NCBI GenBank assembly: GCA_029204225.1 | Contig: CM055092.1 | Coordinates: forward strand, 41,446,016-41,510,015 | Length of the DNA stretch: 64,000 nt | Direction: 5' to 3' | Origin: Diphasiastrum complanatum | Taxonomy: Eukaryota; Streptophyta; Lycopodiopsida; Lycopodiales; Lycopodiaceae | Shown: piece after piece, positions 1 through 11,408 of the stretch | Numbering within the stretch: position 1 is the first letter of the stretch | How the letters are laid out: every line of letters starts with the position of its first letter | Program-made: the position numbers and the translations under genes | Notes under the pieces: generated by a model | What the model saw: only the letters and a program-made list of their open reading frames with translations | Database searches by the model: none | Told to the model about the DNA's origin: nothing

Positions 1-125
1 GATAGTCATCTAAATTGGAAGACACAGACATGCTTCTGATTTGTTTTTGATGAACATGATAGTAGTTTGTCGAGAAAAATCATCAATAAATGTAATAAAA
101 TGCATCGTTTCTTTAGAGTCTAGAC
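1..125 (-). pseudogene. Copia integrase core fragment
   Basis: Read on the minus strand, about 30 codons give the start of a Ty1/Copia integrase catalytic core, including the phrase TFIDDFSR, where the second Asp-type position anchors the first catalytic residue, followed by a KNKSEA stretch typical of the family. The frame is cut off by the window edge and degrades after the Ser-Glu-Ala. No zinc-binding HHCC region is readable to its right (126-480). It is a remnant of a retrotransposon and is not functional as shown. The family assignment is by motif recognition. Confidence 0.7.
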
Positions 126-517
126 ATTCTGCAAGTAAATGAAAAGCGAGTTTTGCGATCTTTTCTACACACAAATTATGACTCATGGCTAGCTAAAGAA
201 AGATGCATTTCTATAATGCCAGAAATATGATATGAGTATTAGCAGTGACGCTCTTACCTCGTCTGTGTACCCTTGCAAACTTCTTGCAGATGTGAAAGCA
301 AGATTTGCATCTCAATGGCAATAGTCTTTTTTAACGCACATCTGGAAACAATCATAATGTCTCCGCAAAAGGTGAACATCTGACACAACACAAAAAAGCA
401 ATGGGGATATAAAAAGCACAGAACCAATCAACAACTAAATTGTAAATGAAACATCTCAAAATAAAGCAATGCAACCTTGCTGCTAGACTTCGACAAGGCA
501 AGCGATGGGCAGACTTA
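126..517. other. No recognisable gene
   Basis: No motif, splice-consistent exon or repeat was recognised here. The right side is the 3' flank of the spliced minus-strand gene ending at 518. The left side may be decayed upstream Copia sequence. Confidence 0.4.
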
Positions 518-2592
518 TTATGGGAATTCTCGCACTCGTTCGGCGGATGGCATAGTACTTGTCAAAAAAGAGGGCAATGGTGATTTTGCCACCTCTTTGC
601 CATCGCGACTTTGAGTCCACAATTTAAAATAAGAAGACATTTTATCTAGTTTTTTTGACTTCACCAAGCTAAAAATGTACCTACATTGAACAACAAAAAA
701 AAGGCCATGTTAGCAAACGAACTCAAAAACCATCATATGAAATCGAATGCAAATATCAATAGATTTTACCTCCACACCACACGATTGGCACTTCCTTTGA
801 TATCTTGTTGCTCTTTTGTAGTCTTTGCAAGCTCCATATATGGTTCAATTGATGCAAACATATTCTTTCTATATTGCAACTTAAAGTCTGTGAAAAAATT
901 GTCTAGTGACTCGACATTCTCCATGTGCATCGGCCCTATATAAAAACACACCAACATCCACAAATTCAACACGAAAATATTGTTGAAACAAATGGTTTCA
1001 AGCTCAAGAAAGTAACATACGAACAAACTTACACAAAGCAATGCATTCTTCCAAAACATTCTTTGTTGTTTCCAGCAAATACTCAAGCCACGTAACTTTG
1101 GCAACCCACAATTTAAAATCCTTGTCGCTTCTCGGAATCCCAAACTGACCACTCATTGGCCTTGTGCACCATTTAAGCCACTTGCATTTTTTTTCACTCG
1201 AAACAGTAGAGCAACGCAGGTGATGCAACTTTTCTAGTCCAATGTTTATTCCCATGCTAGTCTTTTCAGTGCTTGTCATCAGCTCAAACCACTCTAAACC
1301 CAATGCTGGGTTTACCATGCCCAACAATTTTCCCATCTTGTTAGTCCAACGCAGGTGGGCAATGAACTCAGCATCCTTCATTGTTTTGTGTGTCTTGTTT
1401 AGACCAGCTTCAAACTTTGTTCTTGCATCATTGAGCTCCCTACTTATGTCACTCTACAAATAAAACACAAATTTGAGAACTGCAATAATCTTCTATGCAA
1501 ATGAAAGTATGAATACATGACAATGCCATGCACATCGTAAAGGCATACTTGCATACCAAAAAACTCAAATCAATGACAAAGCACATAGACCAATGCTTAA
1601 GCGTCTCACCTCAAACAACACACGTGAAAGCATGTATCTAGTGAGTGGATACCACATAGTGTTTCCACGCTTATTTTTTATGGTTCTTATTCTTTCCACT
1701 TCTGCCAATTCAATCTGTGTCAACTTTTGCTTGAAATATTCTGTGGAACACTCGCAAAGGCACCTCACACTAAACAACTGATCCCCAAGTTCGGTCTTCA
1801 CAATTCCAACTTCATTCAATCTACCAACAACCCAAAGAACATTAAACAACTACGCAATGAAAAAAAATTCAGTAGCAAGAAAGTTGAGCTCAAGAAAACA
1901 CCACAACCTATTCGCCCGATTCATGGATGCAAGCAATTCCATGCCACTTTCAGTGTCACGCTAGATGAAGCTTGCTTGCACAAGCACATGTTTGCTCTTA
2001 TCGCATGCAAACTCCTCATTGATAGCCTCCATCCACCCAACAACCCGATGCTTTCCATCCCAACATATAAACATGCATCCCTGCATGTCACTCCAACATG
2101 GATCAAGTGAAATCATCTCATCAAATTCTGCACTCAAATGCTCCCAGATTGGATCCCAAAGCACTTTTACATGATCTGTTATAAAAATGCTTTGCCCAGA
2201 AGAAGTGGCCATGGACAGTATGAAGTCCCCCTTTTCCATCAAGTAGCCATCCTCCCTATATATCCGCTTCATACGAAGCCTCTCTTGTCCAACTGTTCGA
2301 ATAGCTTTGTGGGACAATATTCTACGCAAAGAAATCAAAGGTGGTGGTGTGTCCCTTTGCACTCTCAAACGTGCCATCGTCACAGATAGCATGTCCAAAT
2401 GGAATGAGATGGATACGTTTCCAATTCATCCAGTGCAGCCATTTTCTTACATGATTTTTTGCTTCCCTCAACGACCACATTTTTAGTAGCATTAGCAACA
2501 TCTACTTCTGTTATTTCCATAGTGTCAATGGATATAGAATTTTGAGTCTCTTCAACTTCAACCATTGCATCAGCAGCCAATTGGCATTCCAT
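518..2592 (-). CDS. Unrecognised spliced gene with a DGKHR motif
   Basis: Seen: a minus-strand gene whose last four exons, about 1857-1610, 1453-1033, 935-770 and 680-518 (stop TAA at 518-520), are joined by GT-AG introns. The donors are GTGAGA, GTAAGT and GTAAAA. The acceptors are TTTGTAG, TATATAG and AATGTAG. The phases 0, 1 and 2 close perfectly across all three introns, which is hard to get by chance. Upstream, 2398-1961 encodes a Trp-rich segment with WDGKHRVVGWMEAI, resembling the DGxHR loop of ParB/sulfiredoxin-like folds (inference only). An in-frame TAG at 1961-1963 and a frame change near 2340-2400 suggest damage in the 5' half, or undetected introns. 2592-2380 encodes an acidic N-terminal-type segment. 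The product is unknown. It could be a host gene or a cargo gene of a large transposon. No transposase motif was seen. Confidence 0.6.
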
Positions 2593-2648
2593 AGTTGCTG
2601 GTTCTATTTAAATAGCCATCTACAAACGAAAGACAATGCAGCATGTTA

Positions 2649-3364
2649 TTATTGAGTAATGATCGATCTAATACTCAGTACAACATTAAGATTATCCTCC
2701 ACTTGTTTGTCTTTTTCCAAGTAGGTGAGTCTTCTAGGCTCGGATCTCTCTCGGGTTGATCTTCTTGGAGTCATTGGTAGACTCGACTTCTCTTGTGATC
2801 TTGGCCCCAACAAGTCTTCATCTTGATCAATACTTGATGAAGAGACTCCTCCTTGATGAATAAGCTCTTGAGATTTAACAGTGTCCTTCATGTACATTCG
2901 ATCTTCATGGAAGATCACATCTCTACTTATCATAGTTTGATTGGTAGACGGAACAAAAATCCTATAGGCTTTACTTGAGTAACCTATCATAATGCCTTTA
3001 AGAGCATTAGCATCTTCTTTTTTTCTTGTTTCAAGAGGTACATGTACAAAGCATACACATCCAAATGTTCTAAGATGATTGACCTCGGGTTTCCTTCCAT
3101 ACAACTTTTCATAAGGTGAAATATCTTCTATAGCTTGATTTGGCAAAAAAAATTGCAAAGATAGTTAGCACATCCTATTGCTTCTCCCCAAAAATCTTTC
3201 AAAAGAGAGGCTCCTAGTCTAAGTGCCTTTGCACATTCACATAGAGTTCTATTTTTTCTTTCGGCCACTCCATTAGATTGAGGAGAGTAGGAACAAGTGA
3301 AATCTCTTCTAATGCCAAAATCATTACAAAAGTTTATGAACTTTGTGGAGTGAAGCACTTTCAT
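2649..3364 (-). pseudogene. Copia integrase (core end and C-terminal tail)
   Basis: Two overlapping minus-strand frames carry the end of the integrase core (a QSNGVAERKNRTL segment with the catalytic Glu) and then the conserved NQAIEDISPYEKLYGRKP and FGCVCFVHVPLETRKKED tail. That tail is followed by the ISRDVIFHED block and an RSTRERSEPRRLTY stretch that normally precedes reverse transcriptase. The frame changes near 3130-3158. The sequence stops just before RT, so RT and RNase H are lost on this strand. It belongs to the same minus-strand element as the gag start at 3716 and the LTR ending at 4999. Confidence 0.85.
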
Positions 3365-3716
3365 CCTTTCTTTGAAAACTTTAAAAAATCATATTTCTTA
3401 GAGTAAGGACTCTTGAAGTGTTTTTAGACTCATAAATGGATTGAAGAGTACTCCATGCTTCTTGAGCATTGACACAAGAGCTAATCTCTCTTAGTACTTC
3501 ATTAGAGACATTTAGCTTTAAAACATGAAGAGCAACACGTGCTCTTTTCTTGAATTTGGGAATTTCTTGAGGATTATTTGGCTCCTCATTCCCATTCACT
3601 ATATCTATTAGATCTTGAAGTACAAGAATGGATTCTATCCTCACTTTCCATGTACCATAATTTGTAGAAGTGAGTCGCTCACTTTGTTCTAATAGATAAG
3701 ATCCCATTGAGGTCAT
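3365..3716 (-). pseudogene. Copia gag N-terminus
   Basis: An ATG at 3716 begins a typical plant Copia gag: a GSYLLEQSERLTSTNYGTWKVR start, an LVLQDLIDIV helix, a KKRARVALHVLKLNV block, and AQEAWSTLQSIYESKNTSRVL. It stops abruptly near 3385 and runs directly into integrase coding sequence, so the capsid C-terminus, zinc knuckle, protease and most of integrase are deleted. Close relatives in this window start at 29703 (-), 44311 (-), 47989 (+) and 49550 (-). The deletion makes the element non-autonomous. Confidence 0.85.
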
Positions 3717-4297
3717 GCCTAGAAAATTGATTTTGGCTTACTGAATGAATGTTTTCAAAGGTTCAAAACTAATCAAATGTGAACTACTGATCACTTGGAA
3801 TCAAGTAACAAATGATTGCGAACTCAAAGAAGGCCAAAAATAACAATTTCTAGGTGCTAGTCAAAATTTGCACTTAATTTTTCAAAGCAAAAGTGGATGA
3901 AGTAAATCTGAGTTCACACATGTCAGATTTATCATTTAGAAAGTTTCATCCATTTATAGGATCATAGATCCAAACAATGCTTCTTAGATTGAAGAAAATT
4001 GAAAAATAGTCAAAATTTGCTATTTTGACTCCTACAATAAAGGATCTTTGATAGTACAGCCTTCAAGCATGTAAAACTCTGTTTTTCTTCTTCAATATGC
4101 CCCACTCTGAGTGCAAAGAACTCTCCTTAGGATCCACCAATCCTCTTGAGGTCACTTGCATCACAATCTACACTTGATTAGCTTTCCATTCATATGCTAC
4201 ATGGATGGAAAAGATGAGAAGTAACATAGCCCCCACTCTATCTTGATCAGAGGCTTCACACATGCTGCTACAGTAGGTCGTACAGCTCTGAAATCAG

Positions 4298-4999
4298 AGA
4301 AAAATATACATTAATAAGTGATGATGAGAGTGGATCTAGTTAGCTCAAAATCAAGTGCTAGTAAGAGGCAAAATTTCACCAACAATGATGAGAAGTCATT
4401 CCATTTGACAAAGCAATGATTAGATGTGTATTCTCCTATCAAGCTCTGATAGCATGAGAACTTTTCACACATGTGAACCAACTGCAAGTACAAAGGATCA
4501 AGAGAACGAATGATTGCACACTAAACTAGCTTCTATTCCAAAAACAATGAGTGGAAAACATTGGCAAGCTAGTTAGCATGAAGGCAAGAGCATTCATCAC
4601 AATCTAACTATCATTACATCTCAAATGAATCAAATGGAAGCTTTACTTGAAAAAGTGTATTCTTGTGGTACAAAGCCACCTTATTTATAATACAAGAGGC
4701 CTTCTAGAATTCGTGGAGAGAGAGAACAATCTAGATGCCACATTGTCAGTACCTCTCTACTAGATGACAAAAGAGAGATGGATAAGACTTGAGAATCTCT
4801 CTTTTTGAGAATCCTTTGACCTACAAGAGTAACCTCAAATGCTTCTTGATAGGTTCTAGACCTACACATCACTATGAAGACAAAAAACTAACTTGACTCT
4901 AATTGGAAAGTTACTAGACTAGTCTACCTCAAGTTTGGACAAACCCCAAAACTTGAATCTCTAAGTTTAATATTAATTTAATTTTACAATATTTTCACA
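4298..4999 (-). repeat. Copia 5' LTR (minus-strand element)
   Basis: The right end is clear: on the minus strand the LTR opens TGTGAAAATATTG at 4999. The left end is uncertain. A weak primer-binding match (TGATTTCAGAGC) ends near 4297, which gives about 700 bp, similar to the other LTRs here. A better match (TGCTATCAGAGC) lies at 4443-4454 and would give 545 bp. I prefer 4298 because it puts the CACATGTG palindrome (4468-4475) at about the usual distance from the LTR end. The leader from here to the gag ATG at 3716 has no other recognisable content. No 3' partner LTR was found to the left of 2649. Confidence 0.6.
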
Positions 5000-6121
5000 T
5001 TATGAAGAATGGAACATGGAGATTAGTGGAGTTACCCAAGGATAAGAAAGCTATTGGATGAAAATGGATTTTCAAGGTGAAGACAAACTAAGATGGATCT
5101 ATCAACAAGCACAAGGCAAGGGTAGTGGCAAAAGGATATGCTCAACAACAAGGGATTGACTATGATGAGAACTTTGTACCCGTGGCAAAGATGGTAAGCA
5201 TTCGAGTCATCATCTCACTTGCTACACTTTACGAATGGGATCTCGAGAGCTACATTTCATCAACAAGGCCAAATCATGTGTGTCTACTACAAAAGAGTTT
5301 GTATGGCCTTAAGCAAGCACCAAGGAGTTGGTATGCTAAGCTTACACTTTTTTACTCTCTCAAGGCTTTGTTATGAGTGAGTATGATCATTCACTTTATT
5401 ATAGGTTTGCTGGAAAGGATGTGATGTGGAGGATATCAAGAGTGCTCTTAAGAAGGAGTTTGAGGTGCATGATCTTGGTACCTTGCATTACATTTTGGGA
5501 ATAAAGTCATTAGATCTGCTCAATCTACTTTCATTTGTCAAGAGAAGTATGCTAATTCTATTCCAAAAAGATTTCATATGAAGCTAGAAAAACGAATTTT
5601 GAGGTACATCATTGGAACTCGAGATTTTGGCATATTGTATGAGGGATCATCATCTAATCTTTTTGGATTTTCAGATTCGGACTATGCTAGAGATGTAATG
5701 GATAGAAAATCCATTAGTTCTCATTGTATTTTCATAGGCGATGGAGCTATATCATGGATGTCGAAGAAACAAGCCACTATCTCATTGTCATCTAGTGAGG
5801 CCGAGTACAAAGCTCGTACACATTGCATAGAGGAGATTGTATGGATCGAGAGGATGATCAAGGATCTTCACGAAGAGCCCAATCACCTTTTGTGACAATC
5901 AATCAGCCCGAAGGTTGACAACCAATCCTATCTTTCATGCTAGGAGCAAGCATATTGAGGTGCAATATCATTTTGTGAGGGAGCAAGTCATTGCAAAGGA
6001 GGTGGAGCTTCAACATGTGTCCTCAACGGAATGTGTAGCTGATATCTTCACCAAAGCATTGGGAAAGTTCTTGTTCATGAATCATAGGACATCACTTGGT
6101 GCTATCAAAGTCTATGCTTAA
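5000..6121 (+). pseudogene. Degraded Copia RT-RNase H
   Basis: Starting right at the LTR edge, the plus strand encodes RT (NGTWRLVELPKDKKAIG, then KHKARVVAKGYAQQQGIDYDENF) with stop codons near 5059 and 5090. The stretch that should hold the first catalytic Asp and AFLNG is deleted between 5250 and 5275, and the YVDD region near 5410 is lost. YGLKQAPRSWY remains. RNase H follows at 5578-5895 (SDSDYARD, SSSEAEYKA) and its C-terminus at 5915-6121 (ARSKHIE, ADIFTKAL), separated by a frameshift near 5895. The element is clearly dead. It ends in a purine tract and the 6139 LTR. Confidence 0.9.
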
Positions 6122-6138
6122 ACTAGTTGAAGAGGGAG

Positions 6139-6786
6139 TGTGAAAGATTCAACTAGTTTGATCATATTTGCTACATTTCTATATTTGGCAAATAGATGCC
6201 AACTTTGTTTTAGACTTAGAGTTTGACTTTTCAAAGTTCATTAGTCTAAATTCCATTTGAATGAACACTTTTTGATAGTGTGGGAAAGTTAGAAGTCGAG
6301 TTAGAGTAAAATCAAATTTAAATGTTGGGTACTTTGAATCTAGACCCAAACATAGTAGGGTTTACATTTTGGTGGGAAAACCAAGTTGCCAAATAGGGTT
6401 TGGACCTACTACAAAAGGATGTAACTCTTGGAGAGACATATCTTCTCTCTTCTCTATCTCATTTCATGCTTATACATGGTTCTCTTGGATTCTACTATCC
6501 ATTGGTGCACTATACTTGTGATTGCATGCAATTCTATGTGTAGAATGATCTATATTTGTTATTTTTGGATCCACATGTGTGAAATACAGTAGCTTGCTGG
6601 TTTTTTACGGCCAACAACAATACTTTATCTTTTAATTCATGTTTGATCAAGTTCTATTAGAGTTTGCATCTCATTTTATGTGTAGATGCTGATTTTTCTA
6701 CATTGGTGAGATTGGTAGAGTAGCTTCTTTTGTAACCCAAGATCTTTTTTATGGATTGGATCATCATTGATCTGAAATTATTCACA
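6139..6786 (+). repeat. Copia 3' LTR, 648 bp
   Basis: The polypurine tract AGAGGGAG at 6131-6138 is followed by TGTGAAAGATTC..., and the sequence ends ...AAATTATTCACA. It is clearly homologous over its whole length to the LTR at 21678-22327 and the partial one at 63711-64000, but more diverged from them than they are from each other. It carries the CACATGTGTG palindrome at 6572-6581. It is the 3' LTR of the RT-RNase H remnant at 5000-6121. Confidence 0.85.
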
Positions 6787-7211
6787 AAAAATAGGCTTTG
6801 ACATGGAATTAAATCTCAGCATGACCAACAATCTCGATTTTCGAAGGGCCGGTCTACCATATTAGAACTATTCTTTCCTCCTCTAGATATGATTGGTTAA
6901 GTGACTTATGAGCCCTCAAACTTGATTGGACCAAATTGATGAAAAACTCTCTTTTGATTGGTCACTGGATCTCATGCCAAGACATAGGGATGAGTCACAT
7001 ATCCAACCTAATCATGACACTTGTAACAAGCCTAAGCTAGCTCGAGCCACATCAAATTTTACTTATGGCCTAATCATGAGATTACAAGTGTACTTGCTCG
7101 AGTTGCCTCCTAAGCTTAAATTGGCCCTATCACCTACTTATACATAGATGGGCATACAAAAATCTTAATGAACCCCCTAACTCAACATAGAAAGCTTTTT
7201 GATTTTTCACA
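6787..7211 (-). repeat. Copia LTR-like remnant
   Basis: On the minus strand a TGTGAAAAATC start lies at 7211, right after the RNase H remnant ending at 7232, so this is probably a 3' LTR remnant. Its interior (about 6905-7145) resembles 42622-42835, with shared phrases such as CTTTTGATTGGTCAC, which supports a repeat family. The left boundary is not definable. Confidence 0.4.
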
Positions 7212-7231
7212 CTACTAAAAAGTTATCTATT

Positions 7232-7489
7232 CTAATTAAGCATAGACCTTGGAATCAAGCCAAGGCTGGAACTAAGCTTGATGAAAGAACTCTTGATCAA
7301 TGGTTTGGTGAGTAGATCGGAAATGCATGAAGATGGTCCAATATGCTCCAAGTTGATCTCTCCTCCAATAAGCTCTTCCCTTACAAAATGATGTGCAGCT
7401 TCAATATGTTTGCTCCTTGCACGAAAGATAGGATTCATACTTACTTCTCTTATGTCATTTGATAAATCAATTTGCTTTGGTGAGATCAT
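7232..7489 (-). pseudogene. Copia RNase H C-terminus
   Basis: The minus strand encodes the last part of Copia RNase H: NPIFRARSKHIEAAHHFVRE, then an SCISDLLTKPL tail and a stop near 7232. The catalytic residues further upstream are missing because the frame meets the unrelated plus-strand element at about 7490. It is a fragment only. Confidence 0.8.
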
Positions 7490-8209
7490 TGCATCTCAAA
7501 ATTGGAGTAAAGCCATACTAGTTGAGTATGAAGTCTCTCTTGAGAACATAGATGATGTTCTTAAAAGGTTGAAATTTATTTTAAATCAATTAGAAAGCAA
7601 ATGGTTATTTCATCAAATGTATGCTCTTGAGTCATGTAAGAGCAAAAGTGATTTGTTCACACATAGTTTGAAAATTTGTATTGAGGCAAATTGTAAACTC
7701 TTTATGAGAGTAAGTGAATCATCTTCGAAAGACACTTACCTCCATAATCAAGTATTTAGCCTCATTGGATCTGAGATTAGCATGGTAAACAAGCATGAAG
7801 ATATGATGCAAACACTTTGTTATTATAGCATGCATAGTCTTGCCAATTTGGACGAGTCTAATTCTCTAGATCATGGTAACATGATGTTAGATCTTTGTGA
7901 TCCTAATAAGTCAAGAAGAAATCTTTATTTTCTCATGGAGGATCATGCACATGAAGAAGGAGCAAGCCTCAAAGTCAAGCATCTACATGAAATTTGGAAG
8001 GAATCAATTTCGAAGATGCTAGGATGGTGCAAAGCTCTCAAGTTCATCAAAGATGTCAACATCAAAGAAGCACTATCATGGATATGGTGATTTCAGATCA
8101 ACATCAAGCTCATTGGCTGATCTTCACACCTTTTGAACCAGCAAAGACCAATTCAGCCTATGGAGTCAAGTTCAAGATCATCATGTTTTCCATCAAGCTA
8201 GATTTTTGA
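7490..8209 (+). CDS. Unrecognised ORF in front of a Copia 3' LTR
   Basis: An open plus-strand frame of roughly 200 codons, free of stops to 8090, sits where pol would normally end. It is predicted to be helical, with heptad-like Leu/Ile spacing early on (LENIDDVLKRLKFILNQLE) and several Cys/His residues, and matches no retrotransposon domain I know. A second frame around 8080-8120 keeps a weak SSSLADL phrase like the RNase H tail, so the ORF replaced or overprinted pol. The polypurine tract and LTR follow directly. It may be an accessory ORF of a non-autonomous element, or a chance opening. Confidence 0.4.
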
Positions 8210-8216
8210 GGAGGAG

Positions 8217-9049
8217 TGTGAAAAATGCAAAAATAAGCTTGGTAGAGGCCAAAAATCTTGTATATAGATGATTACACATGTGTGGAGCCTGTTCCCACGT
8301 GTGAAAATAATGTACGTGTCATGTACCATAATCATATAGGTTGTACATATGATTTAATTCAAGTTCTAGTGGCTAAAAAGGCCAAAAACTAGTTTTCTAG
8401 ACATATGACACATGGCATCAATCTATTGATTGCATGAGCCACATCCTTTGGTTAGGTGTCATATCACATGTGTAGAGGACAGCTCACATGTGTGGAATAA
8501 GCTGAAGTAGGCAAATTTTGACTTCTAGAAGATTTCCAAGTAGATCTCCATATAGAAGGAAAATGGACCAAAAGTGCTCAAAATAGAAGGTTTTGTCCAA
8601 GTGTCAGTTTTGCATGATGAATCATCATATGACAAAGCACCTTCACACATGTGGGATCATAGGGATTATCAGTACCACGAGCTCCCACTTATTGTATATA
8701 TAGAGCCACATTTGGCCATAATCAAGGTGAGACACCAATCTTGGTTTTGGAAGCAATTTTGAGTGATTATCTCCATTTGTCTACATTTGTTTTGATTGTT
8801 TTGAGGTTCTATCAATGTGTACTTGATTTTCAGGTTGGAGTCTGTACCCTGACAGGGTTTCACATGTGTGAAACCAGCAAGTACATTTACCTTCAATAAA
8901 TGATTGTTCTTGTTTGGATTTTATGTCTAGAATTGATCTAGATTGATCTTAATCTTATGTAGATTGATAGATCAAGTAAATCTAACATCCAATCCCTCTT
9001 GAGGATCAGATTAGGATCCACTCTTGGTCCTTTTTGTACTTTTTCCACA
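8217..9049 (+). repeat. Copia 3' LTR, 833 bp
   Basis: A GAGGAGGAG polypurine tract (8208-8216) is followed by TGTGAAAAATGC, and the sequence ends ...ACTTTTTCCACA. It contains several CACATGTG/CACGTG palindromes (8275-8310, about 8466, about 8495, 8643-8652 and 8861-8870). The last one is centred 185 nt from the LTR end. It is related to the other Copia LTRs mainly in the last 70 bp (CTCTTGAGGATC...GGTCC). Confidence 0.8.
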
Positions 9050-9065
9050 AATTTCATATACATAA

Positions 9066-9290
9066 ATGATAAGAATGACAAGATCATTAGCAACAAACTT
9101 TAAGTACATGGAAGGATCATAGTCACTTAGGATAAATCCAAGTGAGATGAGAAATGAGTTGAGTCTTGAATACCATGATCTTGGGGCTTGCTTAAGCCCA
9201 TATAGACTTTTGAAAAGTAGGAAAACTTTGGATTCTTCACCATGAAGCCTTGTGGTTGCTCCATAAATATCTCCTCTTCAAGGTAATGTT
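9066..9290 (-). pseudogene. Copia RT fragment
   Basis: The minus strand gives EQPQGF, then KSLYGLKQAPRSWYSRLNSFLISLGFILSDYDPSMY, ending just before the YVDD region. At least one frameshift lies near 9240. It is an isolated palm-domain fragment, right next to the LTR end at 9049. Confidence 0.8.
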
Positions 9291-9484
9291 GTCAAGAAGT
9301 AGAGGGCTTCTACCTGCTCCTTCTAGGTCATTTGTAGCACGGGAAGTAGGGCTTGAACCTAGGAGCCTTGGAGATGCATGCAAAACAAAGAGGGTTAACA
9401 CTATTTCTACTTACAAACAAAATTTCATGAAATCACAACTAAAACCAAATAACACTAACCCTAAAACCAGCACCACACTAACTC

Positions 9485-9486
<2 letters not shown>

Positions 9487-9532
<46 letters not shown>
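9487..9532 (+). repeat. (AC)n microsatellite
   Basis: An uninterrupted AC dinucleotide run of about 46 bp, directly visible. Confidence 0.98.
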
Positions 9533-9535
<3 letters not shown>

Positions 9536-10645
9536 TTCACAAACTCTCTAAAAACTTAACTAAAATTAGAAACACACAATGATTAAGCACATATGCTAAA
9601 TGGGCTAAAATAACAAGAACTTAGAGATAAAAGCAATAACACAAAGCCACACTATAATTAGCCACACACCAAAGTTAGCACAAGTGGATCCAAAATGGCA
9701 GCACTTAGCTCACTTGTATTCGGGATCCAAATCACACACAAATGGCCTCTCTTTATGGAAGCTAGTAGAGTTGCCTTCCTACACTTACTTATGGGACAAG
9801 ACATTTCAAGTCTCAATATGCAATGCAAGTTCCATTCTAGGAACTTGACTTTGACTTTTACAAACTTTTTTTAAGTCTAAGCTAAAATCTTGAGACTTTC
9901 TAAAATTGTGTTGTTGCCCCTAGTGACTAATGGCACCACAAGTTGGACTTATGCACCTAGGGTGTCATACTTGGGGCCTAACGCAACTAACTACTGGCGG
10001 GCTCTTCAAGATGGGCTTATACATGCAGGATGCCATACTCGGGCCATTAATTACACAAAATCTTACCTTTCCTTGAAGTTCAAATAGTGCAAGAGACTTT
10101 GGAAATGTGGCCTTTGAAAATCTAGTGTCGAACATCTAGTGTCTTTCAATAGCCAGACATAATCGCTAATATAAAGTTTAAATGTGCCTTCATAGAAATG
10201 TTTTCACAAAACACCAAAAATTTTGGGTTTCAAATAAGTCTAGCCAACTTAGGCCAATAATTCGACATAGTACCATGGCAAAAAAAATAGCGTAAATAAG
10301 TAACACCGCCACCAAGTACTGCATCAGTTAAGAATATTTTTGACTTTTCTATAAAATTGTTGATAAAATTGATCATTATGGAAAATAGTGTACCACATAG
10401 CCTCCCCCTCAATTGTGCAGCATCCTCGCGAACACTGACAATATGAAACTCAGCTACAAACTTCTAATGGACAGAAAAGTATGCACTTCATAGCCTTGAA
10501 ATAGATAATCAACGTCAGGTATACAAAGATAGATGCCTTGAAATAAATATAACAGCACCAACAATTATAACGTCATAAATTGGATCAGCACCATAGTGCA
10601 ATCTTGAAACAACACCTCAGCACAATTGGATCAAACAAAAAAACT
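9533..10645. other. No recognisable gene
   Basis: AT-rich sequence with only short open frames. A stretch around 9890-10087 is open for 65 codons but shows no motif. Nothing here could be assigned to an element. Confidence 0.4.
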
Positions 10646-10649
10646 AGAC

Positions 10650-10725
10650 ATTGAGGATCTATAAATAAAATAAAATAAAATAAAACAAAGATGTATTTAT
10701 AAAATAAAATAAAACAAAGAATATA
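10650..10725 (+). repeat. AAAAT/AAAAC pentanucleotide repeat
   Basis: Imperfect AAAAT repeats with AAAAC variants are interrupted near 10690 by a short TTTATAA spacer. Confidence 0.85.
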
Positions 10726-10793
10726 GAAAAGAATAGATTCTAGAAAAGCATGAATATGGCAGTTGCTTACCTAAAACCAAAACTTTATTGACA

Positions 10794-11408
10794 TTACAAT
10801 AGATCCTCAGCCGACAAAATTTGGAGGGCAATCTGGTTGAAAAATAACTTGGCCATAATTTCTTTTGAAAATATAGAAATATTTGGATCACAGCTTTTGT
10901 TGAAATAAGCCAATTCTTCATAATCAAAAGAATCTTTCACAAATAGCATAGAGCAAATAAGAATCAAGTGGATAGATTTGCCAACTTCACATAAATTGTC
11001 AGAAGAAATCCGTCCTCTAATATGAAATTTCATAGACTGGGCATAGATAGTAGACTGATCATAGCCCTTCAATTTCACATAACCAAATTTCATATCAAGA
11101 CCTGAAGTCTGAGTTATACATAGCTTCAGAGCAAGTGTAGGATGAACTTCAGAACGTAGACATTCTATTGCAGCAAAAGTAATTCTGAAATATACTGAGT
11201 AAATAGAAGATATATAAAATATTTGAAAATCACTCCTCGCCTCAGGCTGAATGGTATGGCTACTGGATAAAAGCCAATTCAAAATAACAGCATCAAAGCT
11301 TCTGCATAGCAGCAAAACTTCATAGCATTTCCTCCTAGAAAATGACCAACAAACATTGGTAATAACAAATAACTCTTTGGTTGGTTGTGCTCCCTGGCAA
11401 CGACGCCA
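10794..11408 (-). other. Open frame beside a tRNA-Asp-type primer-binding site
   Basis: At 11389-11408 the minus strand reads TGGCGTCGTTGCCAGGGAGC, one change from the TGGCGCCGTTGCC core used as a primer-binding site by Athila/Tat-type Gypsy elements. To its left, a minus-strand frame stays open from 11315 to 10794 (about 173 codons) with no motif I recognise and no convincing ATG at its edge. The reading as a Gypsy 5' leader is an inference. No LTR ends were defined, and no matching gag or pol lies nearby. Confidence 0.35.

Noticed and set aside
1961-2398. Separate complete gene starting at 2398
   Set aside because: The first codon is TTG, not ATG, and the coding continues past the stop at 1961 in the same frame (RDTESGMELLASMNRAN). 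It is part of the larger spliced gene.
9340-9365. tRNA-like T-arm (GGTTCAAGCCC on the minus strand)
   Set aside because: No acceptor stem, D-arm or anticodon arm could be folded around it.
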